A DNA stretch of 64,000 bases from Streptomyces flavidovirens DSM 40150 (GCF_000429085.1 NZ_AUBE01000011.1:188344-252343); one strand, 5' to 3'; shown: positions 26,718 to 35,826, counted from the stretch's first letter. Made by a program: numbers and translations. The notes: generated by a model not told the origin, from the letters alone.

Positions 26718-27765
26718 CCGAGGTGCGCTTCCTGGGGGCCGCCTTCTTGGCAGTGCTCTTCTTCGTCGCGGCCTGCTGCGACTCCTTCTGCCCGGCGGAC
26801 TGCTTCTGAGACGACGCCGAGGCCGTCTTCTTGGCCGCGGTCGTCTTCTTCGCCGTGGCCGCCTTCTTCGCCGCCGGCTTCTTCTTCGCCTCCGTGGAGG
26901 ACGCCGCCGCCTTGCGCCTCTCCGTGCCCCTCTCCTTGCCCCGCGCCATCTGCGTGACCTCGGCGACCTCCTCGCCCTCCTCCTCGCCGCGCGACTCCTT
27001 CGCCGCCCGTACGCTCTTCTCCAGCGCCGCCATCAGGTCGATCACCTGGCCGCCGCCGGCCGCCGGCGGGGCCTCCGCGGGAAGCTCGCCGCCGGAGGCC
27101 TTGGCGGCGATCATCTCCTCGACCGCCTCGCGGTAGTCGTCGTGGAGCGATTCGAGGTCTACGTCGCCCAGGGTGTTCATCAGGGCGTCCGCGAGGTCGA
27201 GTTCGGCGTCGCGCACCGTCACGTTCGTCTCCGGTGCGACGCCCTCGGGCTCCCGTACCTCGTCGGGCCAGAGCAGGCCGTGCATCACGATCGCGTCGTC
27301 CACGACGCGCAGCATGCCGAGCCGCTCGCGGCCGCGCAGCGCGAACTTGGCGACCGCGACCTTGTCGCTGCGCTTGAGTGCCTCGCGCAGCAGGACGTAC
27401 GGCTTGGCGGCGGGCACACCGCTCGCGGACAGGTAGTACGCCGAGTCCATCTGGAGGGGGTCGATCCGGTCGGCCGGCACGAAGGCGACGATTTCGATCG
27501 TCTTGGCCGTGGGCAGCGGGAGTGCGGCCAGGTCGTCGTCGGTGATCGGCATGATCCCGCCGCCCGGTTCCTCGTACCCCTTGCCGATCTCGGACGCCGG
27601 GATCTCCTCGCCGTCGAGCTCGCAGACCTTCCGGTAGCGGATCCGGCCGCCGTCGGCGGTGTGGATCTGGCGGAACGAGATCGAGTGGTGCTCGGTGGCG
27701 TTGACCAGCTTGATCGGGATGCTGACCAGACCGAAGGAGATGGCGCCGTTCCAGATCGACCGCAT
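26713..27765 (-). CDS. ku: Non-homologous end joining protein Ku
   Basis: 350 residues. The bacterial Ku core (residues 1-260) starts MRSIWNGAISFGLVSIPIKL and contains GYEEPGGG, MDSAYYLSASG and FALRGRERLGMLRV. Ku forms a homodimeric ring on DNA ends and recruits the ligase. The C-terminus (about 285-350) is a Lys/Ala/Ser-rich tail (KKPAAKKAATAKKTTAAKKT) like histone H1, an extended DNA-binding tail also seen in other actinobacterial Ku proteins. The ATG at 27763-27765 has AAGGGG upstream. It is divergent from the LigD polymerase gene, with 52 bases between the starts. Confidence 0.96.
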   Translation of the reverse strand: MRSIWNGAISFGLVSIPIKLVNATEHHSISFRQIHTADGGRIRYRKVCELDGEEIPASEIGKGYEEPGGGIMPITDDDLAALPLPTAKTIEIVAFVPADRIDPLQMDSAYYLSASGVPAAKPYVLLREALKRSDKVAVAKFALRGRERLGMLRVVDDAIVMHGLLWPDEVREPEGVAPETNVTVRDAELDLADALMNTLGDVDLESLHDDYREAVEEMIAAKASGGELPAEAPPAAGGGQVIDLMAALEKSVRAAKESRGEEEGEEVAEVTQMARGKERGTERRKAAASSTEAKKKPAAKKAATAKKTTAAKKTASASSQKQSAGQKESQQAATKKSTAKKAAPRKRTSA

Positions 27766-27817
27766 GTTTCGCCCCTTTGAAACGCATTTATCGATGAATA
27801 CGTGGGATTGTCATCGT

Positions 27818-28711
27818 ATGTCGCCTATCACAGAGGTGGAGGGGCGGCGCCTGGCGCTCAGCAACCTGGACAAGGTCATCTATCCCGCCACCGGGACCAC
27901 CAAGGGCGAGGTGCTGCACTACTACGCCGTCACCGCGGACGCGTTCCTCCCGCATCTGCGCGACCGGCCCATCTCGTTCCTGCGCTATCCGGACGGGCCC
28001 GACGGGCAGCTCTTCTTCACCAAGAACCCGCCGCAGGGTACGCCCGACTGGGTGCGGACGGTGGAGGTGTCGCGCTCCGAGGGCCAGCTCGCGCGGCAGG
28101 TGATCATCCAGGATCTGCCGACGCTGATGTGGGCGGCGAACCTCGTGGTGGAGTTCCATACGCCGCAGTGGCTCGCCCCGGAGCCCGGCGTCGCCGACCG
28201 GCTGGTCCTCGACCTCGACCCCGGTGCGCCGGCGAGCGTCGCGGAGTGCTGCGAGGTCGCGCTGTGGCTGCGGGAGCGGCTCGCGGCGGACGGCATCGAG
28301 GCGTACGCGAAGACCTCCGGCTCCAAGGGGCTGCATCTGCTGGCCGCGCTGGAGCCGACGCCGTCCGAGGAGGTCTCGGCGTACGCGAAAGGGCTCGCGC
28401 TGGAGGCGCAGGAAGCGCTCGGGGAGCTGGTCGTGCACCGGATGACGCGGGCGCTGCGGCCGGGGAAGGTCTTCGTCGACTTCAGCCAGAACGCCGCCGC
28501 GAAGACGACCGCGGCGCCGTACACCCTCCGGGCGAGGGTCGAGCCGACCGTGTCGGCGCCGGTGACCTGGGACGAGGTGGAGGAGGGGCGTGCGGACCCG
28601 GCGCGGCTCGTCTTCCGGGCGACGGACATCGGCGTACGGCTGGAGCGGTACGGCGACCTGCTCGGCCCGCTGGTCTATCCGGGCCGGGCCCGGCCGCTGC
28701 CGAAGGGGTGA
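27818..28711 (+). CDS. LigD-type polymerase (PrimPol) domain protein
   Basis: 297 residues, a stand-alone version of the polymerase domain of mycobacterial LigD. It fills gaps and adds (ribo)nucleotides at DNA ends held by Ku. Motifs are GRRLALSNLDKVIYPATGTT at the N-terminus, the metal-binding LVLDLDPG (D-x-D, near residue 131), the SGSKGLHLL segment and FVDFSQNAAAKTTAAPYTLR. The ATG at 27818 has no clear ribosome-binding site and only a short upstream region shared with ku, so a leaderless transcript is possible. The ligase gene overlaps its stop codon. Confidence 0.93.
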   Translation: MSPITEVEGRRLALSNLDKVIYPATGTTKGEVLHYYAVTADAFLPHLRDRPISFLRYPDGPDGQLFFTKNPPQGTPDWVRTVEVSRSEGQLARQVIIQDLPTLMWAANLVVEFHTPQWLAPEPGVADRLVLDLDPGAPASVAECCEVALWLRERLAADGIEAYAKTSGSKGLHLLAALEPTPSEEVSAYAKGLALEAQEALGELVVHRMTRALRPGKVFVDFSQNAAAKTTAAPYTLRARVEPTVSAPVTWDEVEEGRADPARLVFRATDIGVRLERYGDLLGPLVYPGRARPLPKG

Positions 28712-29637
28712 GCGCGGTGGTCACGGTCGTACCGCCCGTCGAGGTCATGCGGCCCCGCGCGGCCGCGGAGATTCCGGCGGCGAACGGGCTGGCGGGCGGC
28801 GTGCAGTACAGCATCAAGCTGGACGGGTTCCGGTGCGTGGCGTTCGCGCGGGGCGGCCGGGGTGCGGGACCGGGCTCCGGCCCGGCCGTTCTGCAGTCCC
28901 GCTCCGGGCGGAACATGGCGCTCGACTTCCCGGACGTCGCGGCGGCGATCGGCGCGCTGCCGGCGGGGCTCGTACTGGACGGGGAGGTGTGCGCGTGGGC
29001 GGACGGGGCGTTCGCCTTCGCGCAGCTGATGCGGCCGCACGCGGCGCGGGTGGCTGACGGCGTCGTGGTCGCGTACGTCGCCTTCGACGTACTGGCCGTG
29101 CCGGGGCGCGACGTACGCGAACTGCCGCTGGCGCAGCGGTGGGAGCTGCTCACCGCCGCGCTGGAGGATGCGGGTCCGCAGGTGCAGCGGGTGCTGGCGA
29201 CGACCGACCGCGAGCAGGCGCTGATCTGGTACGAGGCGCTGCTGGGCCAGGGGGTGGAGGGGCTGGTGTGCAAGGGCCTGGCGTCGCGCTACCGGCCTCG
29301 GGACGCCAAGTCCTGGGTGAAGGTGCGGCATTCGGACACGCGCGACGCGGCTGTCGTCGGCTACACGGGCCCCGTGGCGCACCCGCGGGCGCTGGTGCTC
29401 GTGCTGCCGGGCGACGCGGACCCCCTGCTGTCGAGCCCGCTGACACCGGCGGTGCGGGCGCAGGCGCGGGAGGCGCTGGCGGGGGTGCCGGACGAGGGTG
29501 AGGAGCGGATCGTCGCGATCGGGCTCGGTGATGTGCCGTACCGGCGGGTGGGCGCGGGTCTGCTGGCGGAGGTACGCCAGAACGTCGGCCGCCACGGCAC
29601 CTCGGCGGTCCAGCGGCTGCGCTACGGGGACCGCTGA
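28708..29637 (+). CDS. ATP-dependent DNA ligase (LigD ligase domain)
   Basis: 309 residues. Nucleotidyltransferase motif I, which carries the AMP-binding Lys, is SIKLDGFRCVAF. Motif III is the LVLDGEVCAW/YVAFDVLAV region, motif IV is GVEGLVCKG and motif V is AKSWVKVRHS. An OB-fold follows (about 210-305). It seals the break after end processing by the polymerase. The GTG at 28708 overlaps the polymerase stop as GTGA, implying translational coupling. GTG at 28717 has a better-spaced AAGGGG and may be the real start. The nuclease domain of fused LigD is absent from this locus. Confidence 0.92.
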   Translation: MSAVVTVVPPVEVMRPRAAAEIPAANGLAGGVQYSIKLDGFRCVAFARGGRGAGPGSGPAVLQSRSGRNMALDFPDVAAAIGALPAGLVLDGEVCAWADGAFAFAQLMRPHAARVADGVVVAYVAFDVLAVPGRDVRELPLAQRWELLTAALEDAGPQVQRVLATTDREQALIWYEALLGQGVEGLVCKGLASRYRPRDAKSWVKVRHSDTRDAAVVGYTGPVAHPRALVLVLPGDADPLLSSPLTPAVRAQAREALAGVPDEGEERIVAIGLGDVPYRRVGAGLLAEVRQNVGRHGTSAVQRLRYGDR

Positions 29638-29825
29638 GCGGCCCCGCGCCCACCCCCCGCCCACACCCGCCGGTAGATTCTCAGTCCCGTGCATGCCTCG
29701 TCACCGCCCCATGCCCATGGGAGCGGTACTGGAGCAGCGGGGGCATTGCCCCTTCCCGGTCCGGTTGGTGCAGACTCGACAACAGGGCACGTCACGGCAC
29801 GTCACGGCACGGAGGGGACCACCGA

Positions 29826-30134
29826 ATGATCATCTTTGGCAGCAAGAGCTACCTCTACCAACTGGCCATGCTCACGCTGGTGTGCGGGCGCTGCGGCAAT
29901 CCCGCCGCGCACACGCTCAGGAAGCGGGTGGCCAAGTTCACGCTGTTCTTCGTTCCGCTGTTCCCGTTCTCCACGAAGTACACGACTCAGTGCACCTTCT
30001 GCGGCGCCGAGGAGCGGCTGAGCAAGGAGCAGGCGGAGTATCTGGAGGCGACGCAGGCGCAGGGCGGCGGCGGTCAGGCGTACGCGCAGCCGCCGCAGCA
30101 GGACCAGCCGGGGCGGAATCCGTATCAGCGCTGA
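29826..30134 (+). CDS. Zinc-ribbon domain protein
   Basis: 102 residues. Two cysteine pairs (VCGRCGN near residues 19-25 and CTFCGAEE near 56-63) would bind one zinc ion. They flank a hydrophobic segment (KFTLFFVPLFPFSTKY) that may contact the membrane. The tail is Gln/Pro/Gly-rich and disordered. GGAGGGG lies 7 bases before the ATG. The family is conserved but uncharacterised. It lies between the NHEJ operon and the lipoprotein gene, all on the plus strand. Confidence 0.85.
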   Translation: MIIFGSKSYLYQLAMLTLVCGRCGNPAAHTLRKRVAKFTLFFVPLFPFSTKYTTQCTFCGAEERLSKEQAEYLEATQAQGGGGQAYAQPPQQDQPGRNPYQR

Positions 30135-30226
30135 GCCGAGCCGCCCACGAAGTAGAAAAGCCACTTTCCTGCACATATGGTCTACGGGACGACTCGCACG
30201 ACCTCGGCCCCGCTGAGAGGGAAGCC

Positions 30227-31009
30227 TTGAGCGCGCACCGCCCCGCCCGCGCGGCACTGCTGCTCCTGACCGCCGCCGCAGCGCTGTCGGCGCTGTCGGT
30301 GTTGTCCGGCTGTGCCGACGCGGGCAAGCTGGAGAGCGCCGGGCCCACACCCACCGCCATCGGTCCCACCCGGCTGTGGCCCGAGCGGCAGCCCGCCTCG
30401 ATCCCTCCCCTGGACTACGGCGAGGGCGAGACGGAGACGGTTCGCGGCATCAAGGTGCCGGGCGACGACGTGCGCGAGGTGAAGCCGGTGGACGTCGTCC
30501 GGGCCGAGCAGGCCGCGCATCCCGACGCCCTCAGCGGGCCCGACGGGATGTACGAGGAGACCGTCCGGCAGCTCCGGGACTGCGACACGAAACCGAAGTC
30601 GTGTCCCGTACTCAAGGCGTACCACCGCGACCTCACCGGCGACGGCAGCGCCGAACTGATCATCGGCGTCTCCATGCCCGAGGGCCAGCTCTCGGTCCGC
30701 TGCTACCTGGCCGAGAAGGGCCGGCTGACCCGCATCATGGGCACCAGCGACGCCGTGATCGGGGTTTCGCTGGCGGGCCGCGACCTCATCATCCGGGCGC
30801 CGTCGAACCTGCCGGGATACGAGTACAGGACGGCCTGGTCCTGGGACGACCACCAGCACGCCATGCTCCCCACCCACGACGAAATCCTCCGGGTGGACAA
30901 GGAGAGCGGCGAGACGCTGCCCTCCCACTCCCACACGACCACCCCCACGGCCACCACTCCCACAGCCACCACCCCCCCAGCCACCACCACGCCCGGCGGC
31001 CGCCCATGA
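30227..31009 (+). CDS. Secreted lipoprotein, cotranscribed with a sensor kinase
   Basis: 260 residues. The signal peptide ends in lipobox LSGC (LSVLSGCADAG, Cys near residue 28). The mature part holds a single FG-GAP-like calcium-loop pattern (HRDLTGDGSAELIIG). The C-terminus is a Thr/Pro-rich tail (HTTTPTATTPTATTPPATTT). The TTG start at 30227-30229 follows GAGAGGGAAG. Its stop overlaps the kinase start as ATGA, so the two are coupled. By analogy with CseA and its kinase, the lipoprotein may modulate signal input at the membrane; that is inference. Confidence 0.85.
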   Translation: MSAHRPARAALLLLTAAAALSALSVLSGCADAGKLESAGPTPTAIGPTRLWPERQPASIPPLDYGEGETETVRGIKVPGDDVREVKPVDVVRAEQAAHPDALSGPDGMYEETVRQLRDCDTKPKSCPVLKAYHRDLTGDGSAELIIGVSMPEGQLSVRCYLAEKGRLTRIMGTSDAVIGVSLAGRDLIIRAPSNLPGYEYRTAWSWDDHQHAMLPTHDEILRVDKESGETLPSHSHTTTPTATTPTATTPPATTTPGGRP

Positions 31010-32313
31010 GACCCCGCCTGCCCGCCTGGACCGCGCGCCTCACCTGGAAGGCCGCGGCCTTCATCACCGTGATGTGCTGCGCGCTCGCGGCGCTCCTCGG
31101 CGCGCTCGTGCACGTCTCCGTAACGCATCAGACGCTCAACCAGGCCCGCGAGAAGGCGCTCACCAGGCTGGAGGAGGCGACTCGGGCGTACGAGGCCGGC
31201 GACCCGCTGCCGCCGGACACCGGCATCGACCCGGAGGGGCTGCCCTCCTCACTGCGCGACCTCGCCCTGTCCGGCCGGCACGGCACGATCGTCAGCGAGC
31301 ACGACGGCCGCCCGACCATGTGGGCGGCGGCCCCGGCCGACCGGCGCGCCATGGCCGCCGAGATCGACTACAGCCAGGGCGTCAGTACGATCACGGGCCT
31401 GGACCGCGCCATCGTCGGCTCGTCCCTCCTCGCCATCTCCGCGACGCTGCTCGTCGGCGTCTTCGCCGTCACCCGCGTGACCCGCCGCCTGCACCAGACC
31501 GCCGGGGTGGCGCGCCGGATCAGTGCGGGCGACCTCGACGCACGCGTCAACGACCCGCGCACGAAGGACCCTTCGCGCCCCCAGGACGAGGTGGCCACGG
31601 TCGCCGGCGCCCTGGACACGATGGCCTCCACCCTCCAGGGCAAGCTCCAGAGCGAGCAGCGCTTCACCGCCGATGTGGCCCACGAACTGCGCACCCCGCT
31701 GACCGGCCTGCACGCGGCGTCGGAGCTGTTGCCGCCCGGCCGGCCGACCCAGCTCGTCCAGGACCGGGTACGGGCGCTGCGGCTGCTGACCGAGGACCTG
31801 CTGGAGATCTCCCGGCTCGACGCGCGCAGCGAACAGATCAGCCCGGACGTGCACCGGATCGGACCGGTCGCCGAGCGCGTGGCGGGCGCGGCGCGCGGGA
31901 CGGGGGCGCCGACGCAGGTGCGGATCGTACGGGACACGTCCGTGGAGACCGACCGGCGGCGGCTGGAGCGGGTGCTCGGCAATCTGATCAGCAACGCCCA
32001 CCAGCACGGCCGCGAGCCGGTCGTACTGACCGTGGACGGCCCCGTGGTGACAGTTCGCGATCACGGCGAGGGCTTTCCCCCGTACCTGGTGGAGCACGGT
32101 CCGCAGCGCTTCAGGACCGAGCCGCGCGCGGGCGCCAAGGGGCACGGTCTTGGCCTGACGATCGCCGTGGGGCAGGCGGAGGCCATCGGCGCGGAACTGA
32201 CGTTCACGAACGCGCCGGACGGCGGGGCGGTCGCGACGCTGAAGCTGCCCGAGGTCCCCGACGAGGAAACCCCCGGCGGGATGGGCAGCGGGGGCAATCG
32301 GCACGCACAGTGA
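31006..32313 (+). CDS. Orphan membrane sensor histidine kinase
   Basis: 435 residues. A first membrane segment (about residues 13-40), an extracellular sensor region of about 100 residues and a second membrane segment (about 140-165) are followed by HAMP (about 165-220). HisKA carries the phospho-His in FTADVAHELRTPLTGL. HATPase_c has the N-box NLISNAHQHG, the G1 box VRDHGEGFP and the G2 region GAKGHGLGLTI. No response regulator gene is adjacent, which is unusual for this transmembrane class. The candidate partners in the window are the single-domain regulator at 13518 and others elsewhere in the genome. It overlaps the lipoprotein gene by four bases. Confidence 0.92.
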   Translation: MRPRLPAWTARLTWKAAAFITVMCCALAALLGALVHVSVTHQTLNQAREKALTRLEEATRAYEAGDPLPPDTGIDPEGLPSSLRDLALSGRHGTIVSEHDGRPTMWAAAPADRRAMAAEIDYSQGVSTITGLDRAIVGSSLLAISATLLVGVFAVTRVTRRLHQTAGVARRISAGDLDARVNDPRTKDPSRPQDEVATVAGALDTMASTLQGKLQSEQRFTADVAHELRTPLTGLHAASELLPPGRPTQLVQDRVRALRLLTEDLLEISRLDARSEQISPDVHRIGPVAERVAGAARGTGAPTQVRIVRDTSVETDRRRLERVLGNLISNAHQHGREPVVLTVDGPVVTVRDHGEGFPPYLVEHGPQRFRTEPRAGAKGHGLGLTIAVGQAEAIGAELTFTNAPDGGAVATLKLPEVPDEETPGGMGSGGNRHAQ

Positions 32314-32397
32314 CATATTGCGATCAGAGAGTGTCGAAATTAGTGTGAATCGGGCGAGTCGAGGACCGGTTCATTACGGACCGGAGTCCCCCGCCGT

Positions 32398-32415
32398 CCT
32401 TCGCCACGGCGAAGG
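32398..32415. promoter_or_regulatory. Palindrome in the leader of the SH3 gene
   Basis: CCTTCGCC-AC-GGCGAAGG is a perfect 8-base inverted repeat 24 bases before the ATG of the SH3 gene. It could be an operator or an mRNA hairpin near the ribosome-binding site. Confidence 0.5.
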
Positions 32416-32438
32416 CCTCTCACCCGTCAGGAGCCAAC

Positions 32439-32825
32439 ATGCCCCTGCTCCCCCGGTCTCCGCTCTCCAGGCTCGGCCTGTACGCCGCCACAGGCGCCGT
32501 CGCCGCCCTCACCGCCGCGGGCCCCGCGCTCGCCGCGGCGGACCCAGAGAAGCCCCCGGCCGCCCCGGCCGCCCCGGCCGAGAGTTCCTACGCGTACAAG
32601 GGGCGCGTCATAGCCAAGTCCGGGCTGCTGCTGCGCGACAAGCCCACCCGCGCCAGCCGCGTCATCGGCAAGAAGCACTACGGCGCGATCGTCCACATCT
32701 TCTGCAAGACCCGCGGCGGCAACGTGCACGGGAACGACCGCTGGTACCTGCTCACCGACGGCACCTGGGCCTGGGGCTCGGCGCACTACATCGCGAACAT
32801 CGGCGCCGCCCCGCGCTGGTGCTGA
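32439..32825 (+). CDS. Secreted SH3-domain protein
   Basis: 128 residues. A signal peptide (about 1-33, ending PALAAA) is followed by a Pro/Ala linker and a bacterial SH3-type domain (GRVIAKSGLLLRDKPTRASR, then VIGKKHYGAIVHIFC) ending in Cys. Two Cys could form a disulfide outside the cell. SH3b domains bind peptidoglycan peptides or other wall ligands. GTCAGGAG lies five bases before the ATG. No operon partner is visible, and the divisome-like pair starts 168 bases downstream. Confidence 0.85.
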   Translation: MPLLPRSPLSRLGLYAATGAVAALTAAGPALAAADPEKPPAAPAAPAESSYAYKGRVIAKSGLLLRDKPTRASRVIGKKHYGAIVHIFCKTRGGNVHGNDRWYLLTDGTWAWGSAHYIANIGAAPRWC

Positions 32826-32979
32826 CGCCCCGCCAGAGCCACGCCACAGCACCCGTCGGCGCACATCACAGGCACCCCGCTCACGCCCGAAGAGTCCGGC
32901 TCCCGCCGGGCGGAACCCGTCGGGCGTGAGCAGACATTTCGTGAGCAGACATATACGGTGATACAGCCTGCCCGCTTGC

Positions 32980-32985
32980 TACGTT
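32980..32985 (+). promoter_or_regulatory. Probable -10 of a leaderless FtsW/RodA mRNA
   Basis: TACGTT ends 7 bases before the ATG at 32993, and there is no Shine-Dalgarno sequence, the same layout as at 14431 and 39252. Confidence 0.4.
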
Positions 32986-32992
32986 GCCTGAC

Positions 32993-34372
32993 ATGACCGC
33001 AACGACGGTGGACGATCCCCCGCCCGACGTACGCCTCCCCAAGCGGCGCGGCGTCGAACTCTCGCTCCTCGTCGGCGCCGTCCTGATCGCCGTGTACGGC
33101 TACATCGACGTGGGCCTCACCAAGAACGGCGCCGTACCTCCGGACGCCGCCGGCTACGGCGCGGGTCTCGGCGTGCTCGCGCTCCTCGCCCACCTCGCCG
33201 TCCGCTTCCGCGCCCCGTACGCCGACCCGCTGCTGCTGCCCATCGCGGTCCTCCTCAACGGCCTCGGCCTGGTGTTCATCTACCGCCTCGACCTCGAAAC
33301 CCCCAGTGACCAGGCGACCCCCACCCAGCTCGTCTGGTCCACGCTCGGCGTCGCCCTCTTCATCGGCGTCGTGCTCCTGCTCCGCGACCACCGGATCCTC
33401 CAGCGGTACGCCTACCTCTCGGTCGCCGCCGCCCTGGTCCTGATGACCGTGCCGATCTTCTTCCCCGCCATCAACGGCGCGAAGATCTGGATCCGCGTCG
33501 GCGGCTTCTCCTTCCAGCCCGGCGAGTTCGCGAAGATCCTGCTCGCCGTCTTCTTCGCCGCCTACCTCGCGGCGAACCGCAACGCCCTCGCCTACACCGG
33601 CCGCAAGATCTGGAAACTCCAGCTCCCCACCGGCCGCGTGCTCGGCCCGATCGTCGCGATCTGGCTGCTCAGCGTCGGCGTACTCGTCCTGGAGCGCGAC
33701 CTCGGCACCTCGCTGCTCTTCTTCGGACTCTTCGTGATCCTGCTGTACGTCGCGACGGGCCGCACCGGCTGGATCGCCGTCGGCCTGCTCCTCGCCGCGG
33801 TCGGCGCCTTCGTCGTCGGCTCGCTCGAACCGCACGTCCACAGCCGCGTCCAGGACTGGCTGCACCCCTTCGCCTCCATCGAAGCCGGCCAGGGCCCCGG
33901 CCAGCTCGCCCAGTCACTCTTCGCGTTCGCGGCCGGCGGCATGCTCGGCGCGGGTCTGGGGGCGGGCGAGTCCATCCTCATCGGCTTCGCGGCCAAGTCC
34001 GACTTCATCCTGGCGACGGCGGGCGAGGAGCTCGGCATGACCGGACTGACGGCCATCTTCCTGCTGTACGCCTTGCTCGTCGCCCGCGGCTACCGGGCCG
34101 GCCTCGCGCTGCGCGACCCGTTCGGGCGGCTGCTCGCGATCGGCCTCGCCTCCATCCTCGCCCTCCAGGTGTTCGTCATCGCGGGCGGCGTGATGGGGCT
34201 GATCCCGCTGACCGGCATGGCGATGCCGTTCCTCGCGCAGGGTGGCTCGTCCGTCGTCACCAACTGGATCATCGTGGCGCTGCTGATCCGGGTCAGCGAC
34301 TCCGCCCGCAGGCCGGAGCCAGAGCACGTCGAGACCGGCGTCATCGCGACCGTCGGGGAGGACGACCAGTGA
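32993..34372 (+). CDS. FtsW/RodA/SpoVE-family (SEDS) peptidoglycan glycosyltransferase
   Basis: 459 residues with about 11-12 membrane helices. SEDS proteins polymerise lipid II into glycan strands with a class B PBP. Conserved parts seen are FPAINGAKIWIRVGGFSFQP followed by GEFAKIL, VLERDLGTSLLFFG and the C-terminal GLIPLTGMAMPFLAQGGSS. It pairs with the downstream PBP gene (GTGA overlap). The genomic setting between ku and lon matches the region where S. coelicolor, as I recall, has the sporulation-linked sfr and its PBP. That makes a spore-wall or second-morphogen role plausible. The leaderless ATG at 32993 is preferred; TTG at 32984 is in frame. Confidence 0.92.
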   Translation: MTATTVDDPPPDVRLPKRRGVELSLLVGAVLIAVYGYIDVGLTKNGAVPPDAAGYGAGLGVLALLAHLAVRFRAPYADPLLLPIAVLLNGLGLVFIYRLDLETPSDQATPTQLVWSTLGVALFIGVVLLLRDHRILQRYAYLSVAAALVLMTVPIFFPAINGAKIWIRVGGFSFQPGEFAKILLAVFFAAYLAANRNALAYTGRKIWKLQLPTGRVLGPIVAIWLLSVGVLVLERDLGTSLLFFGLFVILLYVATGRTGWIAVGLLLAAVGAFVVGSLEPHVHSRVQDWLHPFASIEAGQGPGQLAQSLFAFAAGGMLGAGLGAGESILIGFAAKSDFILATAGEELGMTGLTAIFLLYALLVARGYRAGLALRDPFGRLLAIGLASILALQVFVIAGGVMGLIPLTGMAMPFLAQGGSSVVTNWIIVALLIRVSDSARRPEPEHVETGVIATVGEDDQ

Positions 34373-35826
34373 TCCGCTACATCCGCCGCGCGGCCGGGTT
34401 CTGCCTGCTGCTGCTCATCGCGCTGCTGCTGAACGCCGCCCGTATCCAGGTCTTCCAGGCGGAATCGCTCGACGACAACCCCGCCAACCGCCGTAAGACC
34501 ATCGGCCGTTACGAGCAGCCGCGCGGCACCATCATGGTCGACGGGCAGCCGGTCACCGGGTCCAGGGACAGCGGTGAGCAGCTTCGGTACGAAAGAACGT
34601 ACCGGCACGGCCCGTTGTACGCGCCCGTCACCGGCTACGCCTCCCAGACGTACGGCACGACTTTCATCGAGAACGCCGAGGACGACATCCTCGCCGGCAC
34701 CGACTCGATGCTCGCCCCGCTCCCCCTGTGGAACGAGATCACCCGCTCGCGCCAGCCGGGCGGCCACGCCGTCACCACCATCAAGGGCGCGGTCCAGCGG
34801 GCGGCGTACAACGGGCTCGGCGGCCGCAAGGGCGCCGTCGCGGCGGTCGAGCCGTCGACGGGGAAGATCCTGGCGCTGGTCAGCAGCCCGTCGTACGACC
34901 CCGAGGAGATCGCCGGGACCGGGAAGCGGGTCACGGACGCGTGGGCCCGGCTGAACGGCTCGCCGAGTCAGCCGATGCTCAACCGGGCCATCCGCCAGAC
35001 GTATCCGCCGGGGTCCACGTTCAAGATCGTGACGGCGGCGGCGGCGCTCGACACCGAGGTGGTGACGGACATCGACGCGCCGACGAAGACTCCGGAGCCG
35101 TACGTCCTGCCCGGCACCAGCACCACGCTCCCCAACGAGGCGAGCGGCTGCCGCGACGCGTCGCTGGAGCACGCGATCCGGGTCTCGTGCAACACGGTGA
35201 TGGCGGAGCTCGGCGTGCGGGTCGGACTGGCCGGAATGCTCGACACGGTGGAGAAATTCGGCTTCAACGACGACGCGCTGAAGATCCCGTCCGGGGTGTC
35301 CAGGAGCCACTTCGACACCGAGATGACCGCCGACCAGCTCGCGCTCTCCTCCATCGGCCAGTACGACACGAGGGCGACGCCGCTCCAGATGGCGATGGTC
35401 GCGGCGGCGGTCGCCAACGGTGGCGAGCTCAAGTCCCCGTACCTGGTGGACAGGACGACGGACTCGGACGGCGACACCGTCTCGCACTACCGTCCGAAGT
35501 CCCTGCACCAGGCGATGAACCCGTCCACGGCCATCCAGCTCCAGCAGATGATGGTCGACGTCGTGGAGAACGGGACGGGCACGAACGCCGCCATCCCCGG
35601 GGTCCGGGTCGGAGGCAAGACAGGCACGGCGCAGCACGGCATCGACAACACGGGGACGCCGTACGCCTGGTTCATCTCCTGGGCGCAGGAGCACGGCGAC
35701 GGCCGGCCCGCTGTCGCCGTCGCGGTCGTCGTGGAGGACGCGTCGGCGGACCGCGCCGACATCAGCGGCGGTGGCAGCGCGGCGCCGATCGCGCGGGCGG
35801 TGATGCGGGCGGCGCTGGACGACTGA
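34369..35826 (+). CDS. Class B penicillin-binding protein (transpeptidase)
   Basis: 485 residues. One N-terminal membrane anchor (about 8-25) and a pedestal region precede the transpeptidase domain (about 150-480). The domain has active-site SxxK in PPGSTFKIV (Ser near residue 218), SxN as SCN and KTG in GGKTGTAQHG. It cross-links peptidoglycan together with the SEDS partner encoded just upstream. The GTG start at 34369 overlaps the preceding stop as GTGA. It is shorter than vegetative FtsI, which fits the PbpA group. Confidence 0.93.
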   Translation: MIRYIRRAAGFCLLLLIALLLNAARIQVFQAESLDDNPANRRKTIGRYEQPRGTIMVDGQPVTGSRDSGEQLRYERTYRHGPLYAPVTGYASQTYGTTFIENAEDDILAGTDSMLAPLPLWNEITRSRQPGGHAVTTIKGAVQRAAYNGLGGRKGAVAAVEPSTGKILALVSSPSYDPEEIAGTGKRVTDAWARLNGSPSQPMLNRAIRQTYPPGSTFKIVTAAAALDTEVVTDIDAPTKTPEPYVLPGTSTTLPNEASGCRDASLEHAIRVSCNTVMAELGVRVGLAGMLDTVEKFGFNDDALKIPSGVSRSHFDTEMTADQLALSSIGQYDTRATPLQMAMVAAAVANGGELKSPYLVDRTTDSDGDTVSHYRPKSLHQAMNPSTAIQLQQMMVDVVENGTGTNAAIPGVRVGGKTGTAQHGIDNTGTPYAWFISWAQEHGDGRPAVAVAVVVEDASADRADISGGGSAAPIARAVMRAALDD

